Source of the DNA: Planctomycetaceae bacterium
GTDB lineage: Bacteria; Planctomycetota; Planctomycetia; Pirellulales; Pirellulaceae
Direction: 5' to 3'
Assembly (NCBI GenBank): GCA_020638995.1
Contig: JACKHM010000001.1
Coordinates: forward strand, 1,240,001 to 1,304,000
Length of the DNA: 64,000 nt
A program made the position numbers and the translations under genes. The notes under the pieces are model-generated. The model did no database searches and had not been told where the DNA came from. It saw nothing but the letters and a program-made list of their open reading frames with translations. The first letter of the stretch is position 1. Every line of letters starts with the position of its first letter. Below are positions 44,115-52,623 of the stretch, piece by piece.

Positions 44115-44445
44115 GGAGATTTCATCGAGGTAAGTCGGCTTTTAAGGGATTGCACACCTACAGATCGGACGTCGAACCATCGTGTCTCGAAGATTCTCGC
44201 GCCAGCCGTCACGACCGACACATTCTGTGATGCCTGGACGCCTCCGCCCACAAACTCGACCTAATCGAAACGATTTCGATCGGGCAGGTTAAGTCGCCCG
44301 AACCACGAATCGCTCAGAAGCCGAATCCATGTGCATTTTGCGACTATTGCATCGCCTCACGGCCCACACTGCTCGACTAGGGTATGTATACTCAATGGTC
44401 CCGCGAATGAGATCCGACGCTCACAGTTACTCGAAGGATTAACGC
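44115..44445. other. Divergent intergenic region between fliS and the sulfatase
   Basis: About 330 bases serving both divergent genes. It contains the 17-bp palindrome at 44264-44280 and a good ribosome binding site (AAGGA) 8 bases before the sulfatase ATG. No clear -35/-10 pair could be assigned with confidence to either gene. Confidence 0.5.
44264..44280. promoter_or_regulatory. 17-bp palindrome, operator candidate
   Basis: ATCGAAA CGA TTTCGAT is a perfect 7-3-7 inverted repeat in the divergent region, about 150 bases from fliS and 165 from the sulfatase start. Its size and position fit a dimeric regulator, but none is encoded next to it. Confidence 0.4.
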
Positions 44446-45909
44446 ATGAGACTCACACAGTTTTTGGCCGTTACCCTTGGATTGTTCAATCTTTTCATGG
44501 GACCGGCGCAACTGGAAGCGAAGCGGCCCAATGTAGTCTTCATCTTGACCGACAATCACGGGGCCTGGACACTTGGCTGCTACGGCAATCAAGACATTCG
44601 GACGCCTAACATCGATCGTCTCGCCGCAGAAGGAGTGCAGTTCAATCGCGCGATGAGCAGCAACCCCGTATGCTCACCAACACGAGCGACTTACTTGACG
44701 GGTCTGATGCCGTCGCAACACGGCCTGCATTCCTTCCTTGATAACAAGTACATGGTAGGACCCGAGGCCTACTACACACTGAGTGAGTTTGAGACGTTGC
44801 CGCGGATTCTGCACTCCGAGGGCTATGTCTGTGGGCTGAGTGGCAAATGGCATCTGGGTGCAAACATGACACCGCAAGATGGCTTCTCGTATTGGATCAC
44901 GATGGTTCGAGGCAGCACGCACAACTTCTATGACGACCTGATCATTGAAGAAGGCGAAATTAAAAAGACACCAAAGTACATGACAGAATTGTGGACCGAG
45001 CACGCAGTCAACTTTATCGAACAGAACAAAGATGGCGATCAGCCCTTCTTTTTGTACCTACCTTACAACGGACCGTATTGCTTGGGGCCGTTGTTGCTTG
45101 AACCGGCACGGAATCGGCACGCGGAGTATTACGCAGACAAATTCTTGCCCTCGTTTCCGCGGGATACGATTCATCCCTGGCAGTACAACAATAAGGACTA
45201 CCACAACAACCTAGTTAGTATTCGTCGCGTAGCAGCCGAAGTGAGTGCCGTCGACGATGGCGTTGGTACCGTGATGGACGCGCTCAAGAAGCATGGGCTC
45301 GACGACGACACGGTTGTGATCTTTGCAGGCGACCAGGGTTGGATGGGTGGCCAGAACGGCTTCTTTGGGATGGGAGATCATACGCGACCGATCGCCGCTC
45401 ATGATTTGATGATGCAGGTTCCGCTGATCATTCGCCACCCAAAGGGTATCAAACCCGGCAAAGCGGACATCCTCGTCAGCAACTACGACCTGCTGCCAAG
45501 CCTGCTCGACCATCTGGATCTGAAAGATCGTATTCCGACCAAGCCAAAACTGCCGGGACGGAGCTTTGCCGCGGTTCTGCATGGCGAGGAGATCGACTGG
45601 GAGACGGCAATGTACTACGAAATGGAGAGTTGCCGTTCGGTGCGAACCGAAGACTGGAAGTATGTTGCTCGCCAATCACCAGCCGGTCCGACGGAATTGT
45701 ACGACATGAAGAGCGACCCACATGAACGATTCAATCTGTTCGGCCAGCCATCCGTTGCCGAAATTCAGCGTGTGATGGCAAAGAAGCTTGACGATTTCTT
45801 CGAGGAATACGCCGATCCTCAGTACGACATCTGGAAAGGTGGACGCAGTAAGGCCAGGCGTTTAGTTGCTCCGCCAGGGCATCCCGATTACCGTCCGCCG
45901 CTTGAATGA
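44446..45909 (+). CDS. Type I sulfatase
   Basis: 487 residues with a signal peptide (1-25). The sulfatase N-terminus VVFILTDNHGAWTLGCYGN carries a metal Asp. NPVCSPTRATYLTG holds the formylglycine motif C-x-P-x-R (Cys76-Ser-Pro-Thr-Arg80), and LSGKWHLGANM the conserved Lys and His. VIFAGDQGWMGGQNGFFGMG supplies the second metal site (usually D-N/H; here D-Q) and LIIRHPKGIKPG is typical of the family. It hydrolyses sulfate esters of a polysaccharide or small molecule outside the cytoplasm after formylglycine maturation. No maturase gene lies in the window. Confidence 0.92.
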   Translation: MRLTQFLAVTLGLFNLFMGPAQLEAKRPNVVFILTDNHGAWTLGCYGNQDIRTPNIDRLAAEGVQFNRAMSSNPVCSPTRATYLTGLMPSQHGLHSFLDNKYMVGPEAYYTLSEFETLPRILHSEGYVCGLSGKWHLGANMTPQDGFSYWITMVRGSTHNFYDDLIIEEGEIKKTPKYMTELWTEHAVNFIEQNKDGDQPFFLYLPYNGPYCLGPLLLEPARNRHAEYYADKFLPSFPRDTIHPWQYNNKDYHNNLVSIRRVAAEVSAVDDGVGTVMDALKKHGLDDDTVVIFAGDQGWMGGQNGFFGMGDHTRPIAAHDLMMQVPLIIRHPKGIKPGKADILVSNYDLLPSLLDHLDLKDRIPTKPKLPGRSFAAVLHGEEIDWETAMYYEMESCRSVRTEDWKYVARQSPAGPTELYDMKSDPHERFNLFGQPSVAEIQRVMAKKLDDFFEEYADPQYDIWKGGRSKARRLVAPPGHPDYRPPLE

Positions 45910-45982
45910 GCCGTCGGCAACCGCTCAGTTCGCTCGACAACGACTAGCTCTCATCATCCCGCGTAACGGACTCACTATCGGG

Positions 45983-47494
45983 TTAGCTCGAAGTACCATC
46001 CGAATCGGATAAGAGCGGCCGTCGTCGAGTAACGCCCTTCACGATCACAACCGTCAGGTCGTCATCCAATTGAGTTGTTCCAGCGAATTCGCAAGCTGCT
46101 TGGTAAATGCGCTCAACCACCTCAGCAGGCGAATGCGAGCGATATTTATTGATGACCGCAACCGCACGATCAAGACCGAAGAACTCCTTGTCGGCGCGAC
46201 GGGTCTCGAAGACTCCGTCGCTTGCAATGAGCAATATATCGCCGCGTTCAAGTCCTATGGGGCGGGAAAGCGGGAAGACTTCGTCCTCGCGAACTCCAAT
46301 AGGAACGCACGGCGTTTCCAGCTTTTCGACGTCGCCGTTCTTTCGAACCAAATACGCAGGGTGCCCGGCACTTGAGAACTGAATCGAGCGTGAAGTCGAG
46401 TCTAGGCTAACGGTGAACACACTCGCAAATGGATTCGCATCGCCATCATTCACTAGCAAGCGATTACCCAGTGCCAACATTTCGTGGACCTGATTTCCTA
46501 GCACTGCCGCAGTTCGCAAATAGGACCGAATCGTAGCAGCAAGGATGGAGGGACCGAAACCGTGCCCCGAGACATCTGCTAAAACGACAGCAAAACGACC
46601 GCGGCTCATTGGAATGTAGTCGAAGAAGTCGCCGCTACAGTGTTCCGCAGGATAACATCTGCCAGCGACCTCGAAGCCGCGAATGAGTGGTTCGCCGGAC
46701 GGTAAGAGGTGTTGCTGAATGCGATGAGCCGCCTCGACATCGCGTCTCAACTTATGTTCACTCGTAATGTCGACAGCCACTCCAATGGTTCCAATGATTC
46801 CACCCACGGCGTTCTTCAACGGTTCGACGTGAGCATGATACCAATGGCCCTCTGAATCAAACGGCGCGGATTGTGACTCGCCGGCCAGCGCTTTTTCATG
46901 CAATGCGATCAGCGGAGCCTTGGGGCCCTTTGTGGCAAAGAAGTCTTTCACGGACTGCCCAACGATTTGATCGGGCGCGAGCGGTCTCGACGGCAACCCT
47001 CGGCCTCGCGAGGATGTGAATCGCATCTGGCAGTCGGTGGTCCACAACAAAGCGGGCAATTGTTCCGAGAGTACGCGAAATCGCTGCTCGCTTTCCTGCA
47101 GTTCACTCATCAATCGATGTCGAGTGATCGAATAACGCAACATTCGCACCAAGAGATCGCCCGATACCGTTCCCTTGACCAGATAGTCTTGGGCTCCAAG
47201 CTCCAGTGCTTCCAATGCCACCTCGTCATTCGTGTTGCCCGAAAGCACGACGACTGGCACGTCCGCAACAGTCCGCAGACGATGATAAGTTTCGAGCCCA
47301 AATGAATCTGGCAGCGTGAGGTCGAGCAACGCGATATCGAAGTGTTGCTCACGCAACAGTTGCAGCCCCTCCTCTAAGCGTGGTACCGATATCACGTCGA
47401 AGTCGTTCGGTGCCCCATCGCGCAACGTCTGTCGAACTAAATCGACATCGTTGAGGTTATCCTCAATCAGCAAGACGCGTAACTTCTTAGACAT
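45983..47494 (-). CDS. REC-PAS-PP2C phosphatase (RsbU/SpoIIE-like)
   Basis: 503 residues. A receiver domain starts it (VLLIEDNLNDVDLVRQTL, phospho-Asp in ALLDLTLPDSFG, Lys in GAQDYLVKG). A PAS-like domain (about 135-240: LPALLWTTDCQMRFTSSRGR) follows. The rest is a SpoIIE-type PP2C phosphatase: AAHRIQQHLLPSGEPLIRGF, EHCSGDFFDYIPM, VLADVSGHGFGPSILAATIR, FSSAGHPAYLVR, LLIASDGVFETR and LDDDLTVVIVKG. Metal-binding Asp residues are present. Such proteins dephosphorylate anti-sigma antagonist proteins, so the target is probably a stress or envelope sigma-factor switch. Its receiver resembles that of the kinase at 23459. Confidence 0.9.
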   Translation of the reverse strand: MSKKLRVLLIEDNLNDVDLVRQTLRDGAPNDFDVISVPRLEEGLQLLREQHFDIALLDLTLPDSFGLETYHRLRTVADVPVVVLSGNTNDEVALEALELGAQDYLVKGTVSGDLLVRMLRYSITRHRLMSELQESEQRFRVLSEQLPALLWTTDCQMRFTSSRGRGLPSRPLAPDQIVGQSVKDFFATKGPKAPLIALHEKALAGESQSAPFDSEGHWYHAHVEPLKNAVGGIIGTIGVAVDITSEHKLRRDVEAAHRIQQHLLPSGEPLIRGFEVAGRCYPAEHCSGDFFDYIPMSRGRFAVVLADVSGHGFGPSILAATIRSYLRTAAVLGNQVHEMLALGNRLLVNDGDANPFASVFTVSLDSTSRSIQFSSAGHPAYLVRKNGDVEKLETPCVPIGVREDEVFPLSRPIGLERGDILLIASDGVFETRRADKEFFGLDRAVAVINKYRSHSPAEVVERIYQAACEFAGTTQLDDDLTVVIVKGVTRRRPLLSDSDGTSS

Positions 47495-47594
47495 GACGCG
47501 GGAAATGGCACAAGTTAGCCGAACTACATAATCGAATGATCCAGTTCAGATCATCCCACACCCCATATGAGCGAGTCAAGGAGCTAAACGAATC

Positions 47595-47695
47595 GGTAGT
47601 GGTACTACTTTGCTCGTAGGGCGTGTGAAACAAGCCATCTTTGTCGCCGCTGGTGTATTCCTTGTACCCTACACAAGGCAAAGTTTACCACCACC
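47595..47695. repeat. Long imperfect inverted repeat, possible structured RNA
   Basis: The left arm (47595-47621, GGTAGTGGTACTACTTTGC then TCGTAGGG) pairs with the right arm (47667-47695) through three blocks: GTAGGG/CCCTAC, ACTTTGC/GCAAAGT and GTGGTA/TACCAC, with short bulges. The loop is about 45 bases. It lies 100 bases upstream of the PP2C gene start, so it could be in its leader. Confidence 0.45.
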
Positions 47696-47706
47696 AGTGA
47701 ATCACC

Positions 47707-47732
47707 CTCGAATGACTTTCGTATGATTCGAG
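47707..47732. repeat. 7-bp inverted repeat
   Basis: CTCGAAT (47707-47713) and ATTCGAG (47726-47732) are exact reverse complements with a 12-base loop. It is the second of four hairpins in this region. Confidence 0.5.
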
Positions 47733-47734
47733 AC

Positions 47735-47776
47735 ACTGTGCAATTTACGACACTGCGCTGATCAAACTTGCACAGT
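47735..47776. repeat. 9-bp inverted repeat
   Basis: ACTGTGCAA (47735-47743) and TTGCACAGT (47768-47776) are exact reverse complements with a 24-base loop. It begins two bases after the preceding hairpin. Confidence 0.6.
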
Positions 47777-47823
47777 AATCAGCCCGACACACGTATTGTT
47801 CCGATCAACCAGGCGTTTGGACT

Positions 47824-47875
47824 TGGGCTTCACTGTTCATTCCGGTCAGCTCACATGTTATCTTGGTGAAGCCCA
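47824..47875. repeat. 10-bp inverted repeat
   Basis: TGGGCTTCAC (47824-47833) and GTGAAGCCCA (47866-47875) are exact reverse complements with a 32-base loop. It is the closest of the four hairpins to the cytochrome gene at 48054. Apart from these hairpins, the 47495-48053 stretch holds no supported gene. Confidence 0.6.
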
Positions 47876-48053
47876 CGGTGGCTCGTTAGAATCGGTTCGT
47901 GTGGAGTTGGTCAACGGGAGAACAGCTGGCGGAAAGCGGTGCCCAAGCCAATAATTGCGGCTGTTTTGAGCATCTTAACGGATCGTGTTCGTCGAGCCGT
48001 TGTTCGAAGGAAGCTGTCGCTTCGGTCACGGTCGGTGTCGAAATGGACTGAGG

Positions 48054-49826
48054 ATGAAAATGCGGACAAGATTAAGTTGGTGCCTGGCGCTGCCATACCT
48101 GCTGTGCGGTCTTTGCCTTCCGACGTCGACTGGAAGTGCAGCAGAGACACAAACGCCTCGTCTTCGCCAGCCGATCAGCCTGGTGCTTTCCGACGATGGC
48201 CGCACGCTATTTGCAGCGAATCGCATGACGGGCACGATCTCGCTGGTTGACACCGTGACGAGAGTGGTTGTCGGCGAAGTAGAATTGGCGACACAGTTCT
48301 CGGATCTCAAGCCAGTTCCTGGGAAGTCGCAACTGCTGGCAACCGACGAATACAAACACGAGTTGCTGTTCTTAGAAGTCGACGGTCGAAATGTTGAGGT
48401 AAAACAGCGATTGTCTATCAGCCCGTATCCCGTCAGTGTGGCCATTACGGCAGACGGTGCGCGATGCGTCGTCGCATCGTTGTGGCCTCGTCAGCTAACA
48501 TTTGTCAATCTGCCAACGTGCGAAGACGGCAAGGCTCGGATTGTAAAAGTGCTCGATATGCCATTTGCGCCAAGATCACAGTTGTTGGTCAAGGGCAACA
48601 ACCAGCTCATCGTCGCTGATTCGTTTGGAGGAAAACTGGCGATCGTAGATATGGCCACACAAAGCGTGGCGCATATTCGTGAGTTTCCCGGGCACAATAT
48701 TCGAGGGATGGGAATCAGCCCTAACGGCGAGATGTTGATCGTCGCGCACCAGATGCTAAATGAACTAGCTCACACCGTTCGAAATGACGTCCACTGGGGC
48801 CTTTTGATGTCGAACGACCTCCGTTGGCTAAAGTTGGATGCCGTCCTGCAGCCGGGCACGGATTTGTATGAAGGTGCGCACATGCATCCGCTGGGTGAAG
48901 CTGGTAGCGCGACCGGTGATCCCGCGGGGCTGACACTTACATCAAAAGGTGCGGTGGTGGTGTCACTCGGTGGAGTTGGTGAGATCGCGATTGGGAAGGA
49001 AGATGACTTTAGTTTGTATCGGATTCATGTCGGTCGCCGACCCACCGCAGTGATTGCGGATAGTGACTCGCGATTCCTCTATGTCGCAAACACATTCGAT
49101 GATGATATCTCAATCATCGATATCGAAGAGCGCGAAGTCGTTGAATACATTTCGCTCGGGGAGCAACCGGAGCTCTCGTTAGTGCAACGCGGCGAGCGAC
49201 TCTTTTACAACGCCAACCTGTCCCACGATAGTTGGATGAGTTGTCATAGCTGTCACACCGACGGACATACAAACGGATTGCTCAACGATAACTTCAGCGA
49301 TGCTTCGTTTGGAGCGCCAAAACGTGTCCTCTCGCTGCTTGGCCGTGCCAACACCGAACCGTTCGCATGGGCCGGAACGGCGGAAACGCTTACGGCACAG
49401 ATCCATAAGTCCCTAACTCATACCATGCAAGCCGACGAGCCTCCTACGGACGAGCAAATCGCCGCACTTGCTGCCTACGTCCAGACGCTCGCGCCGCCTC
49501 CTTCGATAGATCTTGTTCGCGGTGTGCAGGATACGGAGGTGGTCGCGCGCGGCAGCGAGCTGTTCCGCGAGTTGCAATGCGTTAACTGCCACAAACCGCC
49601 CGTTTATACGACTCCTGATACCTATGATGTCGGCATTGACGACAAGCAAGGAAAACGCAAATTCAATCCACCAACACTGCTCGGCGTCGGGCAACGCGGA
49701 CCCTACTTTCACGACAACCGAGCTGCTTCGCTGGACGAAGTTTTCCTCAAGTACAAGCATCAGCTCGATCGAGACTTGACCGCCGACGAATTAGGCAGCC
49801 TGCTCTCGTTTCTTCGATCTTTATAG
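48054..49826 (+). CDS. Secreted beta-propeller / dihaem cytochrome fusion
   Basis: 590 residues with a signal peptide (MKMRTRLSWCLALPYLLCGL). Residues about 38-375 form a YVTN-type seven-bladed propeller (LVLSDDGRTLFAANRMTGTI, VADSFGGKLAIVDMAT, SRFLYVANTFDDDISIIDIE). The C-terminal half is a MauG/dihaem-peroxidase-like module with two haem motifs: CHSCH (Cys397, Cys400, His401) and CVNCH (Cys509, Cys512, His513), plus PPTLLGVGQRGPYFHDNRA. It probably transfers electrons or oxidises a substrate bound near the propeller. ATG at 48054 (GAGG just upstream) opens the signal peptide. Confidence 0.85.
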   Translation: MKMRTRLSWCLALPYLLCGLCLPTSTGSAAETQTPRLRQPISLVLSDDGRTLFAANRMTGTISLVDTVTRVVVGEVELATQFSDLKPVPGKSQLLATDEYKHELLFLEVDGRNVEVKQRLSISPYPVSVAITADGARCVVASLWPRQLTFVNLPTCEDGKARIVKVLDMPFAPRSQLLVKGNNQLIVADSFGGKLAIVDMATQSVAHIREFPGHNIRGMGISPNGEMLIVAHQMLNELAHTVRNDVHWGLLMSNDLRWLKLDAVLQPGTDLYEGAHMHPLGEAGSATGDPAGLTLTSKGAVVVSLGGVGEIAIGKEDDFSLYRIHVGRRPTAVIADSDSRFLYVANTFDDDISIIDIEEREVVEYISLGEQPELSLVQRGERLFYNANLSHDSWMSCHSCHTDGHTNGLLNDNFSDASFGAPKRVLSLLGRANTEPFAWAGTAETLTAQIHKSLTHTMQADEPPTDEQIAALAAYVQTLAPPPSIDLVRGVQDTEVVARGSELFRELQCVNCHKPPVYTTPDTYDVGIDDKQGKRKFNPPTLLGVGQRGPYFHDNRAASLDEVFLKYKHQLDRDLTADELGSLLSFLRSL

Positions 49827-49957
49827 TCCCGCCGCGCACTACTTCCACGGTCGAGCTCCTCGGCTCGGCTCATCGCGTGTTGCTATCGATGAACAAGCAG
49901 CTTGCCGCGCGCCAACGAGTCATGGGCAACTGGGCGTTCCCCCTGGGGCGAGAATTC

Positions 49958-50017
49958 GAATCGGAATAACAAGTTTGCGTCGCAACGAACGGAATTAAAG
50001 GCCCGTTATTCCGATTC
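49958..50017. repeat. Perfect 13-bp inverted repeat with inner hairpin
   Basis: GAATCGGAATAAC (49958-49970) and GTTATTCCGATTC (50005-50017) are exact reverse complements with a 34-base spacer, which itself contains TTGCG T CGCAA. It lies upstream of the promoter at 50082 and may end the cytochrome transcript or bind a regulator. The rest of the 49827-50153 gap shows no gene. Confidence 0.75.
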
Positions 50018-50081
50018 TGCGGGCGCAATCACCGCCGAACTATCGCTTTGTCACCAATCTTTTGCCAGGCCGCCTAAATTG

Positions 50082-50111
50082 TTGACTCCAGCGATTTTCC
50101 CTAATTATACT
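50082..50111 (+). promoter_or_regulatory. Sigma-70-like promoter for the gene at 50154 (and perhaps rpmA)
   Basis: TTGACT (50082-50087) and TATACT (50106-50111) lie 18 bases apart, each one mismatch from consensus. The expected transcription start is about 35 bases before the ATG at 50154. Confidence 0.65.
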
Positions 50112-50153
50112 TGTGTTCTATCGCCACACGTGTTCGGGCCGAACGGGGTCGCT

Positions 50154-51131
50154 ATGTACTTGCGTTTGCTGATCGTTACCTTACTTGCTTTCGCCACCGC
50201 ACTGGTTCCGGGTTCTGTGTGCGCGCAAGATGCGGCGGGAATCCGCCCGCTCGCACCTGGTGTACTAACGGTCATACCCTCGGCGACTGAAGATGGCGAG
50301 ACGTTCAACGGACCACTGCCACTCGTCGAAGTGGTAACGGGCATTCCCGATCTGGACTGGACGCCAAACTTTACGCCAAAGACAAATACGCTTCAGGAAC
50401 TTGCAAAACAGGTCGTTCTCCGACGACCGATCTGGGATCTCGAATTTGCCTTTAAACCGCTGCGGATGATCGAGGTCGATGTTCCTCAGCCGACAGGCAA
50501 TATGCAGCGAAAGCTCATCTGGTACATGGTCTACCGCGTTTCGAATCGCGGTTTAGCACTCAATCCAACGGAATCGGTCGATTCGTTCGGCCATAGGACT
50601 TATACGATTGAGAAGGTGAATTACCCAACTCGCCGATTCTTTCCACACTTTGTCTTGGAGAGCCGCGAGTATCAAAAGTCGTATTTGGATCGAATTATTC
50701 CAGCGGCCCAGCTGGCCATTCAGAAGCGCGAAGATCCCGGCACAAAACTGCTCAATTCAATCGAGATGACAAGAGTTCAGATCCCGCTCAGTGATGAGCG
50801 GATCGAACGGGGTATATGGGGAGTTGTCACTTGGGAAGACATCGACCCAAGGTTGGACTTCTTCTCGGTTTACATTCGCGGTTTGACCAACGCGTTCGAG
50901 TTCGTCGATCCCCCGGGAGCCTATCGCGCGGGTCAGCCACCCGGATCGGGGCGTGTTTACAACTACAAGACGCTACAGTTGAACTTCTGGCGGCCTGGTG
51001 ACTCTGTGCTGGAACACGAACGCGAGGTCCGCTACGGAGTGCCAGTCGATTCTGATCCTGTCCTTCAGGCCCATATTCTGGACGCGTTTGGCCTGCCCGA
51101 ACGCCTTGATCACCTGTGGATTTACCGCTAA
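50154..51131 (+). CDS. Secreted hypothetical protein, 325 residues
   Basis: A signal peptide (MYLRLLIVTLLAFATALVPG, cleaved near SVCAQ) starts at ATG 50154; the frame is open 84 codons upstream without similarity. The body reads TPKTNTLQELAKQVVLRRPI, RKLIWYMVYRVSNRGLALNP, RFFPHFVLESREYQKSYLDR and FFSVYIRGLTNAFEFVDPPG, a pattern I have met in conserved planctomycete proteins of unknown function. It precedes rpmA by 50 bases with no terminator between, so the two may share a transcript. Confidence 0.72.
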   Translation: MYLRLLIVTLLAFATALVPGSVCAQDAAGIRPLAPGVLTVIPSATEDGETFNGPLPLVEVVTGIPDLDWTPNFTPKTNTLQELAKQVVLRRPIWDLEFAFKPLRMIEVDVPQPTGNMQRKLIWYMVYRVSNRGLALNPTESVDSFGHRTYTIEKVNYPTRRFFPHFVLESREYQKSYLDRIIPAAQLAIQKREDPGTKLLNSIEMTRVQIPLSDERIERGIWGVVTWEDIDPRLDFFSVYIRGLTNAFEFVDPPGAYRAGQPPGSGRVYNYKTLQLNFWRPGDSVLEHEREVRYGVPVDSDPVLQAHILDAFGLPERLDHLWIYR

Positions 51132-51181
51132 AGTCATTGGTTTGAATTGACAGCAAAAATCCAGGTAAGGGTGAACCAGCG

Positions 51182-51433
51182 ATGGCACATAAGAAGGGAC
51201 AAGGGTCCAGCCGCAACGGTCGCGACTCAAATGCACAGCGGCGAGGGGTAAAGAAGTTCGGTGGCGAGCACGTTTTGGCTGGAAACATTATCGTCCGTCA
51301 GGTTGGAAACAAATTCCACCCGGGTGCGAATGTTGGACAGGGTAAAGATTACACGTTGTTCGCGCTGGTCGAAGGCAACGTCAAGTTCGACCGCGAAGGA
51401 CGACGCGTGAATGTTGTTCCTCTCGCCAGCTAG
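51182..51433 (+). CDS. rpmA: Ribosomal protein bL27
   Basis: 83 residues beginning MAHKKGQGSSRNGRDSNAQR, then GVKKFGGEHVLAGNIIVRQV and KFHPGANVGQGKDYTLFALV, the unmistakable bL27 sequence. It sits near the peptidyl transferase centre of the 50S subunit, its N-terminal tail reaching the tRNA. No N-terminal presequence of the Firmicutes kind is seen. The usual upstream partner rplU (bL21) is absent here; obg follows downstream after a strong terminator. Confidence 0.98.
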   Translation: MAHKKGQGSSRNGRDSNAQRRGVKKFGGEHVLAGNIIVRQVGNKFHPGANVGQGKDYTLFALVEGNVKFDREGRRVNVVPLAS

Positions 51434-51459
51434 CACGCCACAACACTTACGATATCGAA

Positions 51460-51490
51460 GGGACGGCTCGGTAAGAGCTGTCCCTTTTTT
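51460..51490 (+). terminator. Intrinsic terminator of rpmA
   Basis: GGGACGGCTC (51460-51469) pairs with GAGCTGTCCC (51475-51484) with one G-T wobble, followed by six T residues. It separates rpmA from obg. Confidence 0.92.
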
Positions 51491-51624
51491 AATGACAGCT
51501 GCTATCAGATGTGATTGGATTCGCCGGTTTCGGTTAGCTTCGCAACGCTCGAAGACTCACCAAGTCAGCCGCACCGCACTTCCGACACGTCCCAAGTGGT
51601 CAATTTCGGCAGGGTTAAGAACGT

Positions 51625-52623
51625 ATGTTTGTTGATCGTTGTCAAGTCGAGTTGCAAGCCGGTCGCGGCGGCGATGGCTGTATGAGCTTTCGTCGCGAGC
51701 GGTACGTCCCGAAGGGCGGACCCGATGGCGGCGATGGCGGCACCGGCGGCAGCATCATCATCGAGGCTCGCGAGGGAGTTGACCATCTCTCTGCACTTGC
51801 GCATCGAAAGCTGTGGCGAGCTCCCAAAGGCATGCATGGCGGTGGAGCAAATCGAACGGGGCGAAAAGGCGAAGACCTCGTGATCTTCGTTCCACCGGGC
51901 ACCGTCATCATTGACGCAAAGAACGATTTCGTCATTCGCGATCTAACGAGCGACGGAGAAAGTTTTGTCGTTGCTCGCGGAGGCAAAGGCGGTCGCGGAA
52001 ACGCCTCCTTCAAATCGGCGCAGAATCAGGCACCACGACAGTTCACTCCGGGCGACGATGGCGAGCATCGAGTGGTCATCTTCGAACTAAAAGCGATCGC
52101 CGATGTCGGCCTCATTGGAAAGCCAAACGCGGGCAAGAGTACGCTGCTGAGCCGCCTGTCGCACGCGCGTCCCGAAATTGCAGATTATCCCTTTACTACG
52201 AAACATCCAAACCTCGGTCGTGTGCAACTTGACCTCGATCACTCATTCGTGATGGCTGATATTCCAGGGCTAATCGAGGGAGCTCACGAGGGCGTTGGAC
52301 TGGGACACGAGTTTCTTCGTCACGTCGAACGTGCGGGTGTATTGGTCCATCTCGTTGAGCCAATGCCCATGGACGGAACCGATCCACTGGAGAACTATCG
52401 CTCGATCCGTGAAGAGTTAACGGAGTACAAAGTCAAACTCGGCGAGCGACCAGAAGTGATTGCCGTTACCAAGGCCGAGCTGCCGGGAGCTAAAGATATC
52501 CGCGACCAATTGGCCGCGCAAACGGGCAAAGAAGTGCAGCTAATCTCAGCGGTGACCGGAGAAGGCTTGAACAGACTGACCGGAGCGATTTCGCTCATGC
52601 TTCAGGAGCGAGCCGCACCGTGA
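51625..52623 (+). CDS. obg: Obg-family GTPase (ribosome assembly)
   Basis: 332 residues. The Obg fold with Gly-rich loops occupies 1-155 (GRGGDGCMSFRRERYVPKGG, PDGGDGGTGGSIIIEA). The G domain has G1 GKPNAGKSTLLSRL, G2 and switch I DYPFTTKHPNLG and G3 DIPGLIEGAHEGVGLGHEFL. The expected G4 N-K-x-D reads T-K-A-E in VIAVTKAELPG. G5 is the LISAVTG region. The C-terminal OCT domain is absent, so the protein is the short form. Obg binds the 50S subunit and controls late assembly. Its stop overlaps the GTG start of coaX. Confidence 0.95.
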   Translation: MFVDRCQVELQAGRGGDGCMSFRRERYVPKGGPDGGDGGTGGSIIIEAREGVDHLSALAHRKLWRAPKGMHGGGANRTGRKGEDLVIFVPPGTVIIDAKNDFVIRDLTSDGESFVVARGGKGGRGNASFKSAQNQAPRQFTPGDDGEHRVVIFELKAIADVGLIGKPNAGKSTLLSRLSHARPEIADYPFTTKHPNLGRVQLDLDHSFVMADIPGLIEGAHEGVGLGHEFLRHVERAGVLVHLVEPMPMDGTDPLENYRSIREELTEYKVKLGERPEVIAVTKAELPGAKDIRDQLAAQTGKEVQLISAVTGEGLNRLTGAISLMLQERAAP

